From Neopestalotiopsis rosae (Eukaryota; Ascomycota; Sordariomycetes; Amphisphaeriales; Sporocadaceae), in the NCBI GenBank assembly GCA_023078685.1, contig JALGAS010000007.1, forward strand, positions 2,294,001 to 2,358,000: DNA of 64,000 bases. The letters run 5' to 3'. Below the pieces are notes generated by a model that saw nothing but the letters and a program-made list of their open reading frames with translations, ran no database searches and was not told the DNA's origin. Each line of letters starts with the position of its first letter. Within the stretch, counting starts at the first letter, position 1. Positions 1-13,186 of this stretch are shown here, in pieces. The position numbers were made by a program, and so were the translations under genes.

Positions 1-3000
1 CCGGGCCTGCTGCTCCACCGTGCCGGACGGCCGACGGATCGGTCTCCGAGCCCAAGCCATGGGAGTTACATAATGTGTCGGAATCGTCACCATTCTACGG
101 CTATATAATCATGTGTGCGCCTTCGAGATCCCGTTCCAGCCACCATGGTAGTAAAACCCAATCACAGACACCCGGCACGATAGATTGCTTACTCGTGATT
201 TTCTCACCACTATTGATCATGATGGTCGTCGTGGTCGCCCCCATTGAGAATCTTGGTACAGATGCCGTCAGGTCAAACTTGCCATTGTCTCGCGGGTGGT
301 CAGTATAGGCAAGTAACTTTGCCAGATATGCTTGAGTTGAGAACGAAGATTGGTAAATGCGAACAGCTTGGTGATGACGGTCATTGCACAAGACCAATGA
401 GAGTGTTTGACTTGATTACCAAAATGATCATGCCGCGTTTGGTAGATTGCGGCTACAGGAGCTTTCCCTTTAGCCTCTGCCCGCCGTGCAGAGTGGTGAA
501 CCGCTCGTAATCCATGCTCGGCACTCTTGAGGCAGTGTACATGTCGAGAATGATCTATTCATGTCAGCTGTTCGTCATTGAAATGACTAGTCAATCAATG
601 CAATACGCTGGCTGCTCGATTGCGCAAATATCCACTCTCGCTTGCCCATCACGTCTGACGACTGGTGGAACCTTTATGAAGGAAGTGCATTTGCTTATCA
701 ATTTGCAGATGGAAATGCCAGCAGCCGGGAAAGCCGACGGCCAGACGTTCCATTGTATCAATAATTCCGTCGCTTTGCTCGTCAACTGAGTTTATTACTC
801 CCTTTGTGCTGGGTCAGCATACTGTCAGCATCATACTCATTGACAGACGATGAGGACCATCCAGCAGAATCATGTCATAGTTTTACCTAGAACGTCATGA
901 TACCACTGGTCTTGTCTTCTTGATTAAGGCGTCCATTGACATTGCAGAATCACTGTCCGACCATGCATGCTTACTCGCACATCGCAGTTTTTCTCTTCAT
1001 GTAAACTGAGCTCGATCATGCCATGGCTGTTTAGCATGGCTATGTTGATAGTAACTCGGTTTCGCGTGCCGTTGCACCCAATAGATCAGATCAACAATGC
1101 TTGAAGGTCTTGAGCGCAACGGGTCCGCGTTCCGAACTTTTGAAGTATTTCAGTCATATAAAAATGCAGGGAGAGGAAAACAAGAAACGAGTACCCCATG
1201 CGAGTTGGCGTACTGCTAGGCCCGGATTGTCTGCGACCAAGTCTCTAGAATTGACGCAAGAGCAAAATATTGACAAGACTTCGAGCGTGTGCTGGATACT
1301 TTACCATGCTAGCCGTTGCAAAACTCTCTCAATTGGACAACTTGGACATGAAAGCAATAGCACCATGCCATTTCCTTTTCGCAGTGTGTCATAGGCCTGG
1401 GACTTAGAGGATTGAAAGCTCCCGCTCATTTGCTAATTCGGGTCAGGTTCGTATGCTTATCCACATGTACCAGATGATAAACACATGTAAATATCGAGCA
1501 TGTCAACAGGTCAAGTCGAGGAGAAACATTCAAGCTCAACTTTGCAAGTAGCCGTTAGCCTGACGATGCAGTACATCACCGTAAAGGACATCTGCGCTGT
1601 AACCATCAAATCCCGTCCCGACAATGAGGTTCGGCCGTGTTGCCAGGGTGTCGAAGCCCACGAGGAAAGACGGCAAGCTCCATTTTCAAGGCAACAGGAG
1701 ATTTATTCTTGAAGACAGCCGATTGGATAGAATCTGCGCGGCCGGAAACGGATGGGTCTTGGTTGTGTTCCGAAGAATCCATATGTTTGTTGTGCAGTCA
1801 AGTAGAAGTACAGTGTCAGAGGTGCCGAGGCTGTTTCGAGAAGGGGTGGATGCACATTGGAGCATCTGGTTCATGGAAACATGAAATGCCGTGGTAGCCA
1901 GCGATGTGCCGCCGACCCTATCGACTTTTCGTTTAGATTGATGGCTCGTATCCATTTGAGTGGGCGGGATCGAAGTTGTTCAATCTGAGTTCATTTAATT
2001 AAATTGACGTCAGGGGAGTAAAGTGAAGGGCCATGGAATGTATTTGCTTACGTAAAATAAATATTATGTCAAGAGTAATTATTTACGATATAATATTGTG
2101 GTACATACATTGTGGGATTGTCCATGTGGCTGTCAAAAGTAATTGACCTGTCTAATCATTAATGTATCCATTTGCAGACAGCGCCTGGAGATTGTGCTGA
2201 CCACAGCTGATATATTCATAAGCTTCAGCCAAGAATGATCATGGCCAGATAAAAGAGCACCTGTCAAATTATTACAATGCCGGCCGTCGCGGCGGATAAT
2301 TAATGCTGCCTCATCCTAGTTCATCTCTGGGCAGCTGATATCCAGGTTCGTGGCTGGCTATCTCGTCGGCCCGCACAGCCGCCTCGCTATTCGGATTGGA
2401 GCCATTCCCTTCCGAGCGGCCAGCGCAGGACGTAGTCAAGACCAAACCTACACGCACTACGACATGGAGTATCCATGCAACAAGTCTTTCGAAAGCTTTA
2501 ATTGAGAATATTTTGCTAAAAGTCATTGACACGTCCTCAAGGTAAGGCGTGGGCTTTCCGTTCAAGAATTGTGTGCCCATGCCTGGCAGCAAGACCACTG
2601 ATTTCTTCGGATACTGTTTTGTATTTGTGGTGCGCACTCGGGCGGCGTTGTATATTCCCGGGGCTCCTGACTTAAGATGCCAGGGGACGGAACCTCGTCC
2701 GGATGGGTCAAACTGGTTCGCCCAGATTCAGGAACCATTCGCATGCAGCTCGCTTGTCCACACCATCACGTCCTGAACGACAAGGTTATGATTCGGCAGA
2801 CCTCTATCGGGATGATGCTTGATACTTCGAGTTAGCAGTCAGCTCTTGGTGATTGCTTTCTCGACTCACGCCACCCTTTTCATGCTGTTGAATGGTACGT
2901 TGGCCAGTTCCACACGCGATACGTCTTGTAGCTAGTCTCTGCCCCTGCTGTATGACAGTCTTGGTGTGATGGCGCGCACCCGGTCCGTTATGACCGTAGA

Positions 3001-3515
3001 GTCATTGTCTTATCTAAATAATTGTTGCGGCCACTCGGTAATATACGGTCAAAAGTCAGATCAATCTCCGCCTATGCTCCGCCGGCTCTGCCGCTTCTTG
3101 ATTTTGTTGTTGCTTTGTACTAAGCCTGGACGCTGACTCAAAGCATGACTATACAATCAATTCGATAATATAACTAGCGAACAATTACTGCTCTTCCCGC
3201 ATCTGGCAGGCTTTTATTGTCGTTTCACAGACTTTATGGATACCTCCCATCCACTAGAGGCTTCTTACATCTATCTATTCATCTATTCAACATCCTCTTC
3301 TGTTCCGTTTTACCCCCACGGGCGTTTGCATATCAAGTTGGTTTGTGTGAGCAGGCCTGTTAACAACATATATATAGCTTTCGGACGTCCCGGCCTCCAA
3401 CACCACTTCCTTTGGTGGTCTACGGCTTCTTAAACTTGAACATAGATGTAATTAAACACACTTGCAAGATACCGACTCGAGAGAAACCATACGAAACGCT
3501 AGAAAGCTTGCAAAG
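1..3515. other. gene-poor left flank
   Basis: No open reading frame here has a convincing ATG, splice structure or recognisable domain; the open stretches are under about 110 codons and overlap on both strands. Composition is ordinary apart from a more AT-rich patch near 2030-2160. The last few hundred bases must hold the promoter and 5' UTR of the beta-glucosidase starting at 3516. A gene truncated by the left edge cannot be excluded. Confidence 0.5.
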
Positions 3516-6500
3516 ATGGACAATCCTGGTATGTCTAGCTTTGATGATGGCATAGACCCCAACTCCTCCCCTTTTGAGAGTGTCGATTCGGCAACAACTC
3601 CTGGTACCGAATATTCGCACCCGGCGAGCCCCATTTCCAAAAAGATTGCTCTACAAGATAGTCGAAAGACAGCGCGCGAGAAGCTTGCAGAGCTAAGCTT
3701 GGAAGAAAAGGTTTGAATTTTAACATGAATATGATCGTAGAAACCAGCTTAATACAATCTCAGGTTTCTCTCCTCACAGCGGCTGACTTCTGGCGCACCA
3801 AATCAATTCCGACCAAGGGAATACCTGCGATCAAGACCAGTGATGGACCGAATGGTGCTCGAGGTGGTATATTCGTGGGCGGAACCAAGGTCAGTTGCTC
3901 AAGCTTCAAGCCTGCGAATGTTACCTCACTAATCATTGTAGGCTGCGCTATTTCCTTGCGGGATATCTCTAGCTGCTACATGGAATAAGAATCTGCTGTA
4001 CGAAGTTGGTCAGCATCTAGCAGACGAAACCAAAGCAAGGTCTGCTAATGTGTTATTGGCACCGACAGTTTGCATGCACAGGTAAGTAGTAGTGGTGAAT
4101 CCGTAATTGGACCCAAGTCGATGATTAATATATTGGAGTGTAGACATCCTCTTGGAGGCAGAAATTTCGAATCATTCTCCGAGGATCCTCTCTTGACTGG
4201 CAAACTTGCTAGCCAATACATCCAAGGCCTCCAGTCAAAGGGCGTATCTGCCGCCATAAAGCGTGAGTTCCTCGGAGCTGTATAAACCTGAATTGGCTGA
4301 CTTGTCTAGACTTTGTTGCCAATGAGCAAGAAACCTTTCGAATGACCATTGATTCTGTAATGATGGATCGGCCCCTGCGAGAGATTTACCTCCGCCCCTT
4401 TGAGATTGCCGTTCGCGAAGCAAACCCGTGGGCAGTCATGTCATCATATAACCTTGTCAATGGTGTTCATGCCGACGAAAACGTCTACACCCTCAAGAAT
4501 ATTCTCCGCGGCGAGTGGGGTTATGATGGGTTAGTATGGCTTTCATACGTGTAATAGCTGCGCTGAGCTACAACTGATCATTTACAGTACGGTCATTTCT
4601 GATTGGGGTGGTACCAACTCGACGGTCGAGGCGCTTCGGGCTGGTTGCGATGTCGAATTTCCATATTCCACAAAGTGGAGGTTTGACAAGGTCCTCAAAG
4701 CTCTAGGAGACGGAACTCTATCGCGAGAGACGATTGACAAGGCAGCAGAAAACGTCCTGACCCTCGTTGAACGAACAAGAGGCAGTGACATGTCTGAAGA
4801 GCAGCCGGAGCATGAGGAGAATCGGGAAGAAACCAGAGCCCTCATTCGTCGAGCTGGTGCTGAAGGTCTCACGCTACTCAAGAATGAAGGCTCGCTCTTG
4901 CCAATCGACAATACAAAGACGACAAAGATTGCAGTGATTGGTCCCAACGCGAACCGAGCCATAGCTGGCGGTGGTGGCAGTGCCAGTCTCAACCCTTATT
5001 ACAACACTCTACCTCTTGACAGCATTCGTGCAGCCTCAAGAGGCCCAGTCAGCTACGCTCAAGGATGTCACATTTACAAGTGGCTGCCGGTCGCCTCGGC
5101 ATTTTGCACTGACAAGTTGGGGAAACCTGGTGTTACGCTGGATTGGTTCCGTGGTGATCAATTCGAGGGAGAGCCAGTTGTACAACAACGTCGAACAAAT
5201 ACAGACCTGTTCCTTTGGGACTCGGCACCACTCGTTGAAACAGGACCGAAATGGTCTGCGATCGCAACTACTTATATCAATCCAACTGAAACGGGCAAGC
5301 ATACTATTAGCTATATGAGTGTTGGACCCGGTCGTCTGTTTGTCGATGGAAAGCTGGCTCTGGATCTGTGGAATTGGACCGAGGAAGGGGAGGCCATGTT
5401 TGATGGCTCCATCGATTACATGGTGGATGTTGAGATGCAAGCCGGCAAGCCTGTTGAGCTTCGTGTCGAGATGACGAATGAACTCCGACCAATCTCGAAG
5501 CAAAAGACATTTCACATGACGCACCGGTATGGCGGGTGTCGAATCGGGTTCAAACAAGCTGACGCCATTGACTATCTTCAAGAGGCTGTGGACGCCGCAG
5601 TAGAAGCCGATGTTGCCGTGGTGATTGTTGGTCTGGACGCGGAATGGGAATCGGAGGGCTACGATCGCAAGACAATGGACCTTCCCTCGGATGGGAGTCA
5701 AGACCGCTTGGTGGAAGCTGTTCTCCGAGCCAATCCGTATACCATTGTTGTTAACCAATCGGGGTCCCCCGTCACGATGCCGTGGGCTGACAAGGTTCCC
5801 ACGATTTTGCAAGCTTGGTATCAGGGACAGGAGGCGGGTAACGCACTAGCTGATGTGCTGTTTGGAATCCAAAACCCAAGCGGGAAGCTACCTGTAAGAC
5901 CATGGCTGTTTAGGAGCTGAATCGCGATGCTTACTTTTACGATAGTGCACATTCCCTCGACGCATCGAGGATACGCCGGCTTACCACAACTGGCCAGGCG
6001 AAAACCTTCGAGTCTTGTACGGAGAAGGACTGTACATTGGCTACAAACACTACGAGCGAAGCCATATCCCACCGCTGTTCTCTTTTGGGCACGGACTTTC
6101 ATACACGACTTTCGACTATGGTAGAGTCTCCTTGAGCAAGAAGACACTCACGGACAAGGATCCGATTCATCTCATCATGGCGGTGACCAATATAGGCGCT
6201 GTTACTGGAGGCGAAATTGTGCAAATTTACGTCCGAGATGAGAAGTCAAAACTACCACGGCCAGACAAGGAACTCGTAGCATTCGAAAAGGTGTTTCTCG
6301 AGCCTGGAGAGACGAAACATGTAACCGTGGCGCTGGATAAGTACGCTGTTGGGTACTACGACGACTCTCTTCGTTCATGGATCGCGGAAGAAGGAGTTTT
6401 TAAGGTCCTTGTTGGAGCATCCTCGAGTGACATTAGGTACGTGCCATGTGCTGCTCGACAATCCCTTGTGTCATTATGCTGATGATCTGTTTCTAGGCAA

Positions 6501-6545
6501 AGTGTCTCCTTTGACGTTCAAGACTCATTTGTATGGGTCAAGTAG
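3516..6545 (+). CDS. GH3 beta-glucosidase with PA14 insert, probably intracellular
   Basis: Hydrolyses terminal beta-glucosidic bonds of cellobiose and other glucosides. Eight exons join in frame to 881 aa: 3516-3710, 3764-3889, 3942-4081, 4144-4262, 4310-4529, 4588-5893, 5946-6436, 6497-6545; all introns are GT-AG, 47-62 nt. Seen: N-terminal GH3 barrel with [40 protein letters not shown] and the nucleophile motif ISDWGG (Asp about 272); a PA14-like insert ([19 protein letters not shown]); the GH3 C-terminal domain ([31 protein letters not shown]) and a fibronectin-III-like tail. There is no signal peptide, so it resembles the intracellular fungal bglI/bglH group. At the 5893/5946 junction Cys replaces the usual Val of KLPVTFP, a small doubt about that splice. 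Substrate preference is not readable. Confidence 0.93.
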
Positions 6546-8498
6546 GATAGGTCTCCGTATTTTCATTGCATCCTTCTCCCTGCATTCTCCGAATCAGGAA
6601 AAGCAAGAGATGAAGGTCTCTATGGCTTTGGCCTCGAACATTGAATCACCTTGTGGTCATTGCATGTGAATTCAAGGGGGCTATGAAAGAAACACTGAGG
6701 GGATTGGAGAAGCATAGGCGGCTATGTGAGCTTACACTCCATAGACAATCCATGATCATTCCGCTTGATATCATGATCGCGAACTGCAGTACAACTTGAG
6801 GAGCGGAGACTGACACCCGCCGTAACTTACGGTATATCAACCCCCTGTAAAATGGATTATGTGCATGTTTTCCATATAGTTGGGATCCTTGGTTCCCTTT
6901 TCCAAAGTATGATATATTACCAATACGCGTGGCAGGTTTGTATGACATGTGTCATGCCACGTCCTCGTGATTACTTTCCGATAGGCGTACTGGCTCCGTG
7001 ACGCCGCTTTGGGAAGCCCCGGGACATTGCTGGCGACCAAGCTTGACAACTATCCGAGGGGGGAGAGATAGGCTCAAAGATTCGTTGCAGCCAAGTAAAT
7101 CATGTTCGAATCGCTTCCTCGCTGATGAGAGGTACATACTACTTGCAACAGCCTATCAATTGATTGCATTGCTTTTCGGTTGTAGTCTTGTTGCCTTTGC
7201 TTTAGATGTACCACATTTGTAGGCCATGGCGATGTTTTCAGAAGCCGGATACCAGTCATCTTTTCAAGCCGGCGTTCATGGACAAGGATGAACTTGATAA
7301 CTTGCAGCCTCAAAGACGGACATGACACAGGAGAACTAATAAGCCAGAGCAACATGAGTGCTCTTGATTGTAAAGTAGCCACCCAAAAAGAGCCTGACCT
7401 AGTCTCTGCCATATTTTGGTTTCGAGGATTATATCATAGAACCCCGAGTCTAATACAGCAGCATTCATGAGTCCATACCGTAGCGGAAAGACAATTGTGG
7501 CGGTTCCGAAACAATTAGATACATGCGGTTCGTCCTACAACAAACCTGAATGCCGACTTATCCGACTTTATCGCATCTACTCTATAAAGCGCAAGTGACA
7601 TGTTCAAAACGACCTAGGAAGCAAATTCGGATAGAGCCTGGTAAGGATTTGCATCAAGACAGGTATGTACCAATGGAGTGGGCGCGGTGCCATATTGGTT
7701 CATACTACAATTAAGAGTTCCAGCTGTTGTTCGAGTCCAGTGATTCTTCTGGAAATCGAGAAGGCCTCTGTGGAAGCTTTCAGCAGATCGTGCCAGGGAA
7801 AGTCCCTGACAGGGACCGAGGGGACAGCGGGAAACCCCACCCATGTGCGCGTCTACAGGGAATGCCGGGTCAGCTAATCTGTTCTAAAAAAGAAAAAGTG
7901 GCTTCTTGTTGGTTAGTTGGCTGATGGTTTCAATTACCAAATGCGCTGCTGCTCCTGTAGTTGGGAGGGAAGATTGGTCTTTGCGAAAGATTCAAGTTGA
8001 GATCATTTCTGAGGCTCGCATTAAAAACCAGGTGAGGTTACCGAGGTGATGGTTATACGTGTTACCAATATCACCTTGTAGGAAGTCGTTCCGTGTTCGT
8101 GACCCCCCGGAAGCAATAAGCCTTTGGTGGGCCACTTTTAGTGTAGCCGCCTACGCTGTCCACCTCCTTGCGCCGCTCGTACCTGACATGGCAACAACAT
8201 TCACTGGTGTGCACTGATTATCACCAACGCCAACTCGGCTCCATCTACCTACCAAACGCTTACTCGAATTGGGACGGCAGGAGAGCCCCTGAGAGAAAAA
8301 AAAAGGGACGTTCCAGGCACAGCCCAAACAGGGTTCAAGCTTACGGCAGGCCATCTTAAAGTTAGTACGGGTTCTCACGCGTCATCAACCCCCAAAACTC
8401 TACGCAAGCATTCGATGGGACTTGAGGAGCGGGACTCTGAGGCTGAGCCCTCGACTGGATAACTTTAAAGGAACGGGTGAAACCATAAATAATATATC
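6546..8498. other. intergenic region
   Basis: Holds the 3' end of the beta-glucosidase unit and the promoter/5' leader of the phosphoesterase at 8499. No coding unit, RNA gene or strong repeat is visible; short open frames occur in conflicting frames. Confidence 0.5.
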
Positions 8499-10682
8499 AT
8501 GCCACGCGCCGGCAGCAGCTCCAATGGCTACAGCCTCCCAACCTCGAGCTCCCCACGCGACTACTACGGCTCAACCTCCTCTGACCCTTCTGTCGCCGAC
8601 AACATACTGACCGCCCTGAACGAGCTCCATCGCCGCCTCAGACTCTACTGGAATGCTCGCGGTAGGGCATTGGCCTGGTCCGTCACCATGCAGGTCGCCG
8701 CCGTTCTCAGGGCCAACCTGGCTGCCCGTCGTCTCTTGAGCTTCCCCCACCTGCTCGTTGTGCTATGGATGTTGGTCTTGTTATGGGGAGAAAGGTGGAC
8801 ATTTACAAGCCAAGTCCAGAGCTGTGATTGGGATCATTGGGAGGATTGGGTAAGTCTCTTGGCAGTATATCAAGACATAATCTGACCCTGCCAGCCATCC
8901 GACGCAACGCCACACCGACTGATATTCGTGGCCGATCCTCAACTCATCGATCCGCACTCGTATCCCGGGCGGCCGTGGCCCTTGAACCCCTTGACGTATA
9001 CCATAACGGACAATTACATGCGGAGGTCGTACAAGGCCGTCCAGCAGGAGCTGAGCCCCGATACAGTCATGTTTCTCGGTGATTTGTTCGATGGTGGCCG
9101 GGAATGGTACACTGCGCATGGCGGTTTTGAGGAACCAGAATGGATGAAGGGCGAACGACCCGCGGACGAAGCCAAGCACGCAAACAAATGGAACAAAAAG
9201 TACGGCGAAGATTTCTGGCTGCAGGAATATTTTAGGTTTGGCGACCTGTTCTACGGCAACTGGGAGTTGGGTGGCATCTTTCCGGGTACGTGGCAAAGGG
9301 GAAGAAAGATAATAGCCAGCTTGCCAGGCAATCACGACTTGGGCTTTGGACCGGGCATCAAGCCTACTGTGAGAAGGAGGTTCACTGCATATTTTGGAGA
9401 AACAAACAGGGTTGATGTTATTGGAAATCATACCTTTGTTTCGGTCGACTCAGTCTCCTTGGCCGCAGGGACCCATCCCAAGAAAAACGACTATGTCAAC
9501 GCCATGAAGGAGATTTACGACCCAGTCTACGAATTTCTTGACCAAGTCCAAGCAGAGAAACGGAGAGCAGCTGCGAGGGAAGTAAAGTTTTGGAGTGGCC
9601 AAATGGAAAATCTCAACTACCAGCACAGGGTGGAGGAAATCGGCGACGTTGTTTCCAAGAATGTGCCGTCTCTAGATGCTGGGGAAAATGGCCCAGATTT
9701 CCCAACGATCCTGCTTTCTCATGTGCCTCTGTGGCGAGATCCTGGCACGCCGTGTGGCCCAATGAGGGAACGATGGCCCCCGACAAAGCCGTCAAAGGGT
9801 CAGACAACGCCAGTCGTCCCGGATCACAGAAACGCGCTGCATAGTGTTGGACATGGCTACCAATATCAGAATGCTCTCACACAGGAGGATTCCGTCCGCC
9901 TTGTTCAGAGCATTGGAAATGTGGTGCAAGCCTTTTCAGGAGACGATCATGACTATTGCGATATTGTTCATGAGAACCTTCCTGGCAGTGTTCCGGAAAT
10001 CACGGTTAAGAGTTTCAGCATGGCCATGGGCGTCAAGATTCCAGGATTTCAAATGGTCTCTCTGTACAACCCGATTGATGAAAAGGGGGCATCTTTACTC
10101 GCGCAAGGCATCCCAACTATCCAGACACACCTCTGCTTACTGCCCAAGCAACTCTCAACGTTTACTACATATATTGCCCTGGCAATCATGACCTTGTTTG
10201 TTCTCGCAGTCAGGGCCTTTCTGGTACCAATTCTCAACTTGCAACCATTTGCTCAACTTGGCCCCCTGGCAGACGCAGCTGCCCTGCCTGCGCATACCAA
10301 GGAGAAAGTCGAGACCGACATTGAGCAAGGCCAAGGCTTACCATCCTCGGGGCACTCTACGTCAAAGTTCCTTTCAGCGCGGACGCGTGAACGTGGGGCT
10401 TCTATTACATCAAATGGCAGCGCCCGCGGTATCTCGCCACGGCCAAAAGGCGGAAAATGGGGCTGGGGCGAGGCTCCTAGGGGTCCTCGCATCGAGATAA
10501 GAAGGGACCCCTACGAAGGTAGTACGTCGCGAGGCTTCCAGTGGCAACCCTCGAGACGAGCAGACTGGCGAAGCACATTGCAGTCCAGAACTCAGCTAAT
10601 GGCCAGGGAATTTTGGACTACCAGCTGGAGAGTGACTTGGATGGCTGTCGGATTCTACGTTTATCTGACTTGGCAAGGGTAG
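8499..10682 (+). CDS. Cdc1/Ted1-type metallophosphoesterase (GPI-anchor remodelling)
   Basis: Calcineurin-like phosphoesterase of the Cdc1/Ted1/PGAP5 group, ER/Golgi membrane enzymes that remove ethanolamine-phosphate from GPI-anchor mannoses (family knowledge). Two exons, 8499-8849 and 8895-10682, flank a 45 nt intron; 712 aa. Metal-ligand motifs appear in order: VADPQLID (about residue 131), LGDLFDGGREW, PGNHDLGFG, LSHVPLWRD and FSGDDHDYC. A hydrophobic segment precedes the catalytic domain (LLVVLWMLVLLW, about residue 90), another follows it (YIALAIMTLFVLAVRAFL), and a short one lies near the C terminus. The tail between the last two is basic and serine-rich. The ATG is the first in frame after an in-frame stop. 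Whether it is closer to Cdc1 or Ted1 would need a tree. Confidence 0.88.
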
Positions 10683-11332
10683 GCTTAAATCAAGCCGTAA
10701 TGTACGGAAACGTGTAGGAATCTGTCTGTACTATAACCATATATTCCAAGGTGTTGAGGGTTGGGTTTTTGCATCAAAAGCGGAACGATAGAAGAGGACT
10801 GGCATTCTTATGACAGAAGGATGCCTGGCTCCCACCCATGCTGAAGTATGGAATACATCATGTAGAAAAATGTACGAGAAATACTTTCGAATCGATCAAT
10901 GCATACGAGATCAGATTATATTCATATTGGTCTAATTCTGTGAAGCAACACGAATCGGAATAAGACCACAGCGAAATGGATGCTCAGGATAAGTCAAGAC
11001 GACTTCATGTTGAATTTGTTTATAACAGTATATATATGGAGTACAGGTTTTTATACCCTGCTTGGCGCCCGCTTGACGATTCCTTGCCGTTATTGAATTC
11101 CCATATCCCTGGCATAAGACGATCATCATAGATACCGCCCGTTGATCCTTTGCCATTTCCGAAAACTCCAATACAACAAAACTCCGGCGCTGATATCCCA
11201 AGTTGCAAAAAATCAGATATTCTGATGGGTCCATGTGAACCTAATAACCTAAAGGACAATGAGATGGGGTATATAATAGTAGGTGCCTTAAAAAACAAAG
11301 TGGTAAGTCGCGGGGCGCGAGGTTTGCAATGA
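10683..11332. other. convergent intergenic region
   Basis: Lies between two convergent genes, so it should contain both 3' UTRs. No gene or repeat recognised. Confidence 0.5.
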
Positions 11333-13186
11333 TTAGTAGCTAAATTCGACGTTGCTCAGCCCCATTTGCTGTATCATTTTATCCTCTTCTGTTCGATTAT
11401 CGCCAGTCCCTGGGTCGGTATGGATCGTTTCTATGCTGTCGGTGGCGCTGGATCCTGTGACCGATGGTTGTAATTCGTGATCTGCCGGTGGAATACCACT
11501 GTCTGCAAAGCCTTCATCTCGCAGCTGTTGGAAACTCCAGCTGGGCTCAAACTTGTGACTGTTCCATGCGTGATCCACGCGCTCATACATTTCATCAATC
11601 TGCTCAAGACTGATCTTGCTCGTCTCGTACACCATGCAGTACACGAAAATCCAAGAAAGAATGCAGAAGGCTCCCCAAACGTAAAATACTTTGCTGCCCA
11701 TATCAGCTGCACCAGCACCGGTCGAGTACATGAATGGAGTGCCATAGGCAATGCCAAAGTTTAGCAGCCAGTTGGAAGCCGTCGAAAAGGACATGGCCTT
11801 GGCCCTAATCTTCAATGGGTATATCTCGGCAGTGACAACCCAGCATACCGGACCCCACGAGGCAGCATAGAAGAAGATGAAGAAGCAGACGAATGCAATC
11901 AAGACGATGCTATAAGCTCGCGTCTCGGCATCATTGACCACGCTTGCAGTAATGGCAATCACCAACTGGCAAATAGACATTCCCGCTGCGCCCGTCATGA
12001 GCAATTTCCGACGGCCCCAGGACTCGACCACGAATAGACCTGGCAGTGTCGCGCAAACATTGATGACATTGGTGATGATTGATATTAGAAAAGGACTGTC
12101 GATCTTTGCACCGTGGAAAAAAGTGGTACCATAATACATGATAAAGTTGATGCCGCTGAGCTGTTGGAGCATTTGCAGAGCGCATCCGGTCAAGGTACGA
12201 CGACCGAGATGAGGCGCACCGATGAGAAAATCGTTCCACGAAGGAGGTCCGAGACTCAATTCGTATTGGTGATTGGCTTCGATTTCGTGCAACTCATCCA
12301 CTAGTGCCGGATGCGTAATGTCTAGACGTCGCAGGCGGCTGAGTGATAGAGCAGCGTCATCTTTGCGTCCCTTCTTGATGAGGTATCGTGGCGTTTCTGG
12401 CAACAGGACTATTCCAAGAGCGAGGACGCACGCCGGAGCAAACTGTAGGCCGATGGGGATCCGATATGCAGCGGCGCCAGTCATGTCCTTGACAGCAATG
12501 TTGACCGCAGATGCAATTAGAAGACCAAGGGTGATGGAAAGCTGATAGGCACAGACAAGAGTACCACGAATCCACTTGGGGGCCATTTCAGACTGATACA
12601 AGGGGACGAGAAGGGATACTGCACCAACGCCTACGCCGGCAAAGAACCTGGGGCACGTTAGAATCATGGTTCCTAGTTCGGCCCGATTATTACCTACCGA
12701 CCAACCAACAGCATGGGAATGGCATCGGCGCAGGCTTGAAATATGACGCCAAAGCAAAAGACGCCGACGGAGACGAGCAGTGACCAGCGGCGACCAATAT
12801 AATCGGCAGATGGCGCGCCCAATAATGCGCCCACGGCAGTTCCAGCGCTGAGGATGGCAACTATGATGGCAGTCTGCGCGGGTAGAAAGGCAGGCGAGCC
12901 AGAGTCATCGAGGAATCCAGTAGTGAATTGTTTGAGAAAGGCATCCATGGCCAAAATGCCGTTGATGGCGCTGTGCAAGCTGTTAGCTGATTTGTCTGGG
13001 CACGCAGACGACAACGAGGGCATTGATCGCCGGCATTCTGCATCGTCGGATGGGTCGGGTTGGCTCTCACCCAGTATCGTAACCAAAGAGCAAGCCGCCG
13101 GAAGCGACAAACAGGCCGACCATGATGGCAGGCGCTGACGAACCGGCGACATTGTTGGGTTTGTGCCAGCCCATGGCGATCGCCAT
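11333..13186 (-). CDS. MFS sugar transporter (sugar porter family)
   Basis: Twelve-helix plasma-membrane hexose/polyol-type transporter. Exons on the minus strand: 13186-13071, 12970-12698, 12647-11333 (introns of 100 and 50 nt), 567 aa. Family signatures: GGLLFGYDTGAINGIL in helix 1, the loop 2-3 motif YIGRRWS, VPLYQSEMAPKWIRG after helix 4, LPETPRYLIKKGR after helix 6, and QLSGINFIMYYGTTFF in helix 7. The C-terminal tail is hydrophilic and Ser/Thr/Glu-rich. The start at 13186 (MAIAMGW) is the first ATG; the open frame further upstream has none. A CT-rich leader (in gene orientation) precedes it. High-affinity glucose uptake or glucose sensing are possible roles, but substrate cannot be told from sequence. 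Confidence 0.9.

Noticed and set aside
1..3400. Several 60-108 codon frames on both strands at the left end
   Set aside because: They overlap in conflicting frames, mostly lack ATG starts and show no motif.
7080..7110. TTCGAATC-type T-arm-like sequence suggesting a tRNA gene
   Set aside because: No matching acceptor or anticodon stems could be formed around it; no tRNA or 5S rRNA gene was found elsewhere either.
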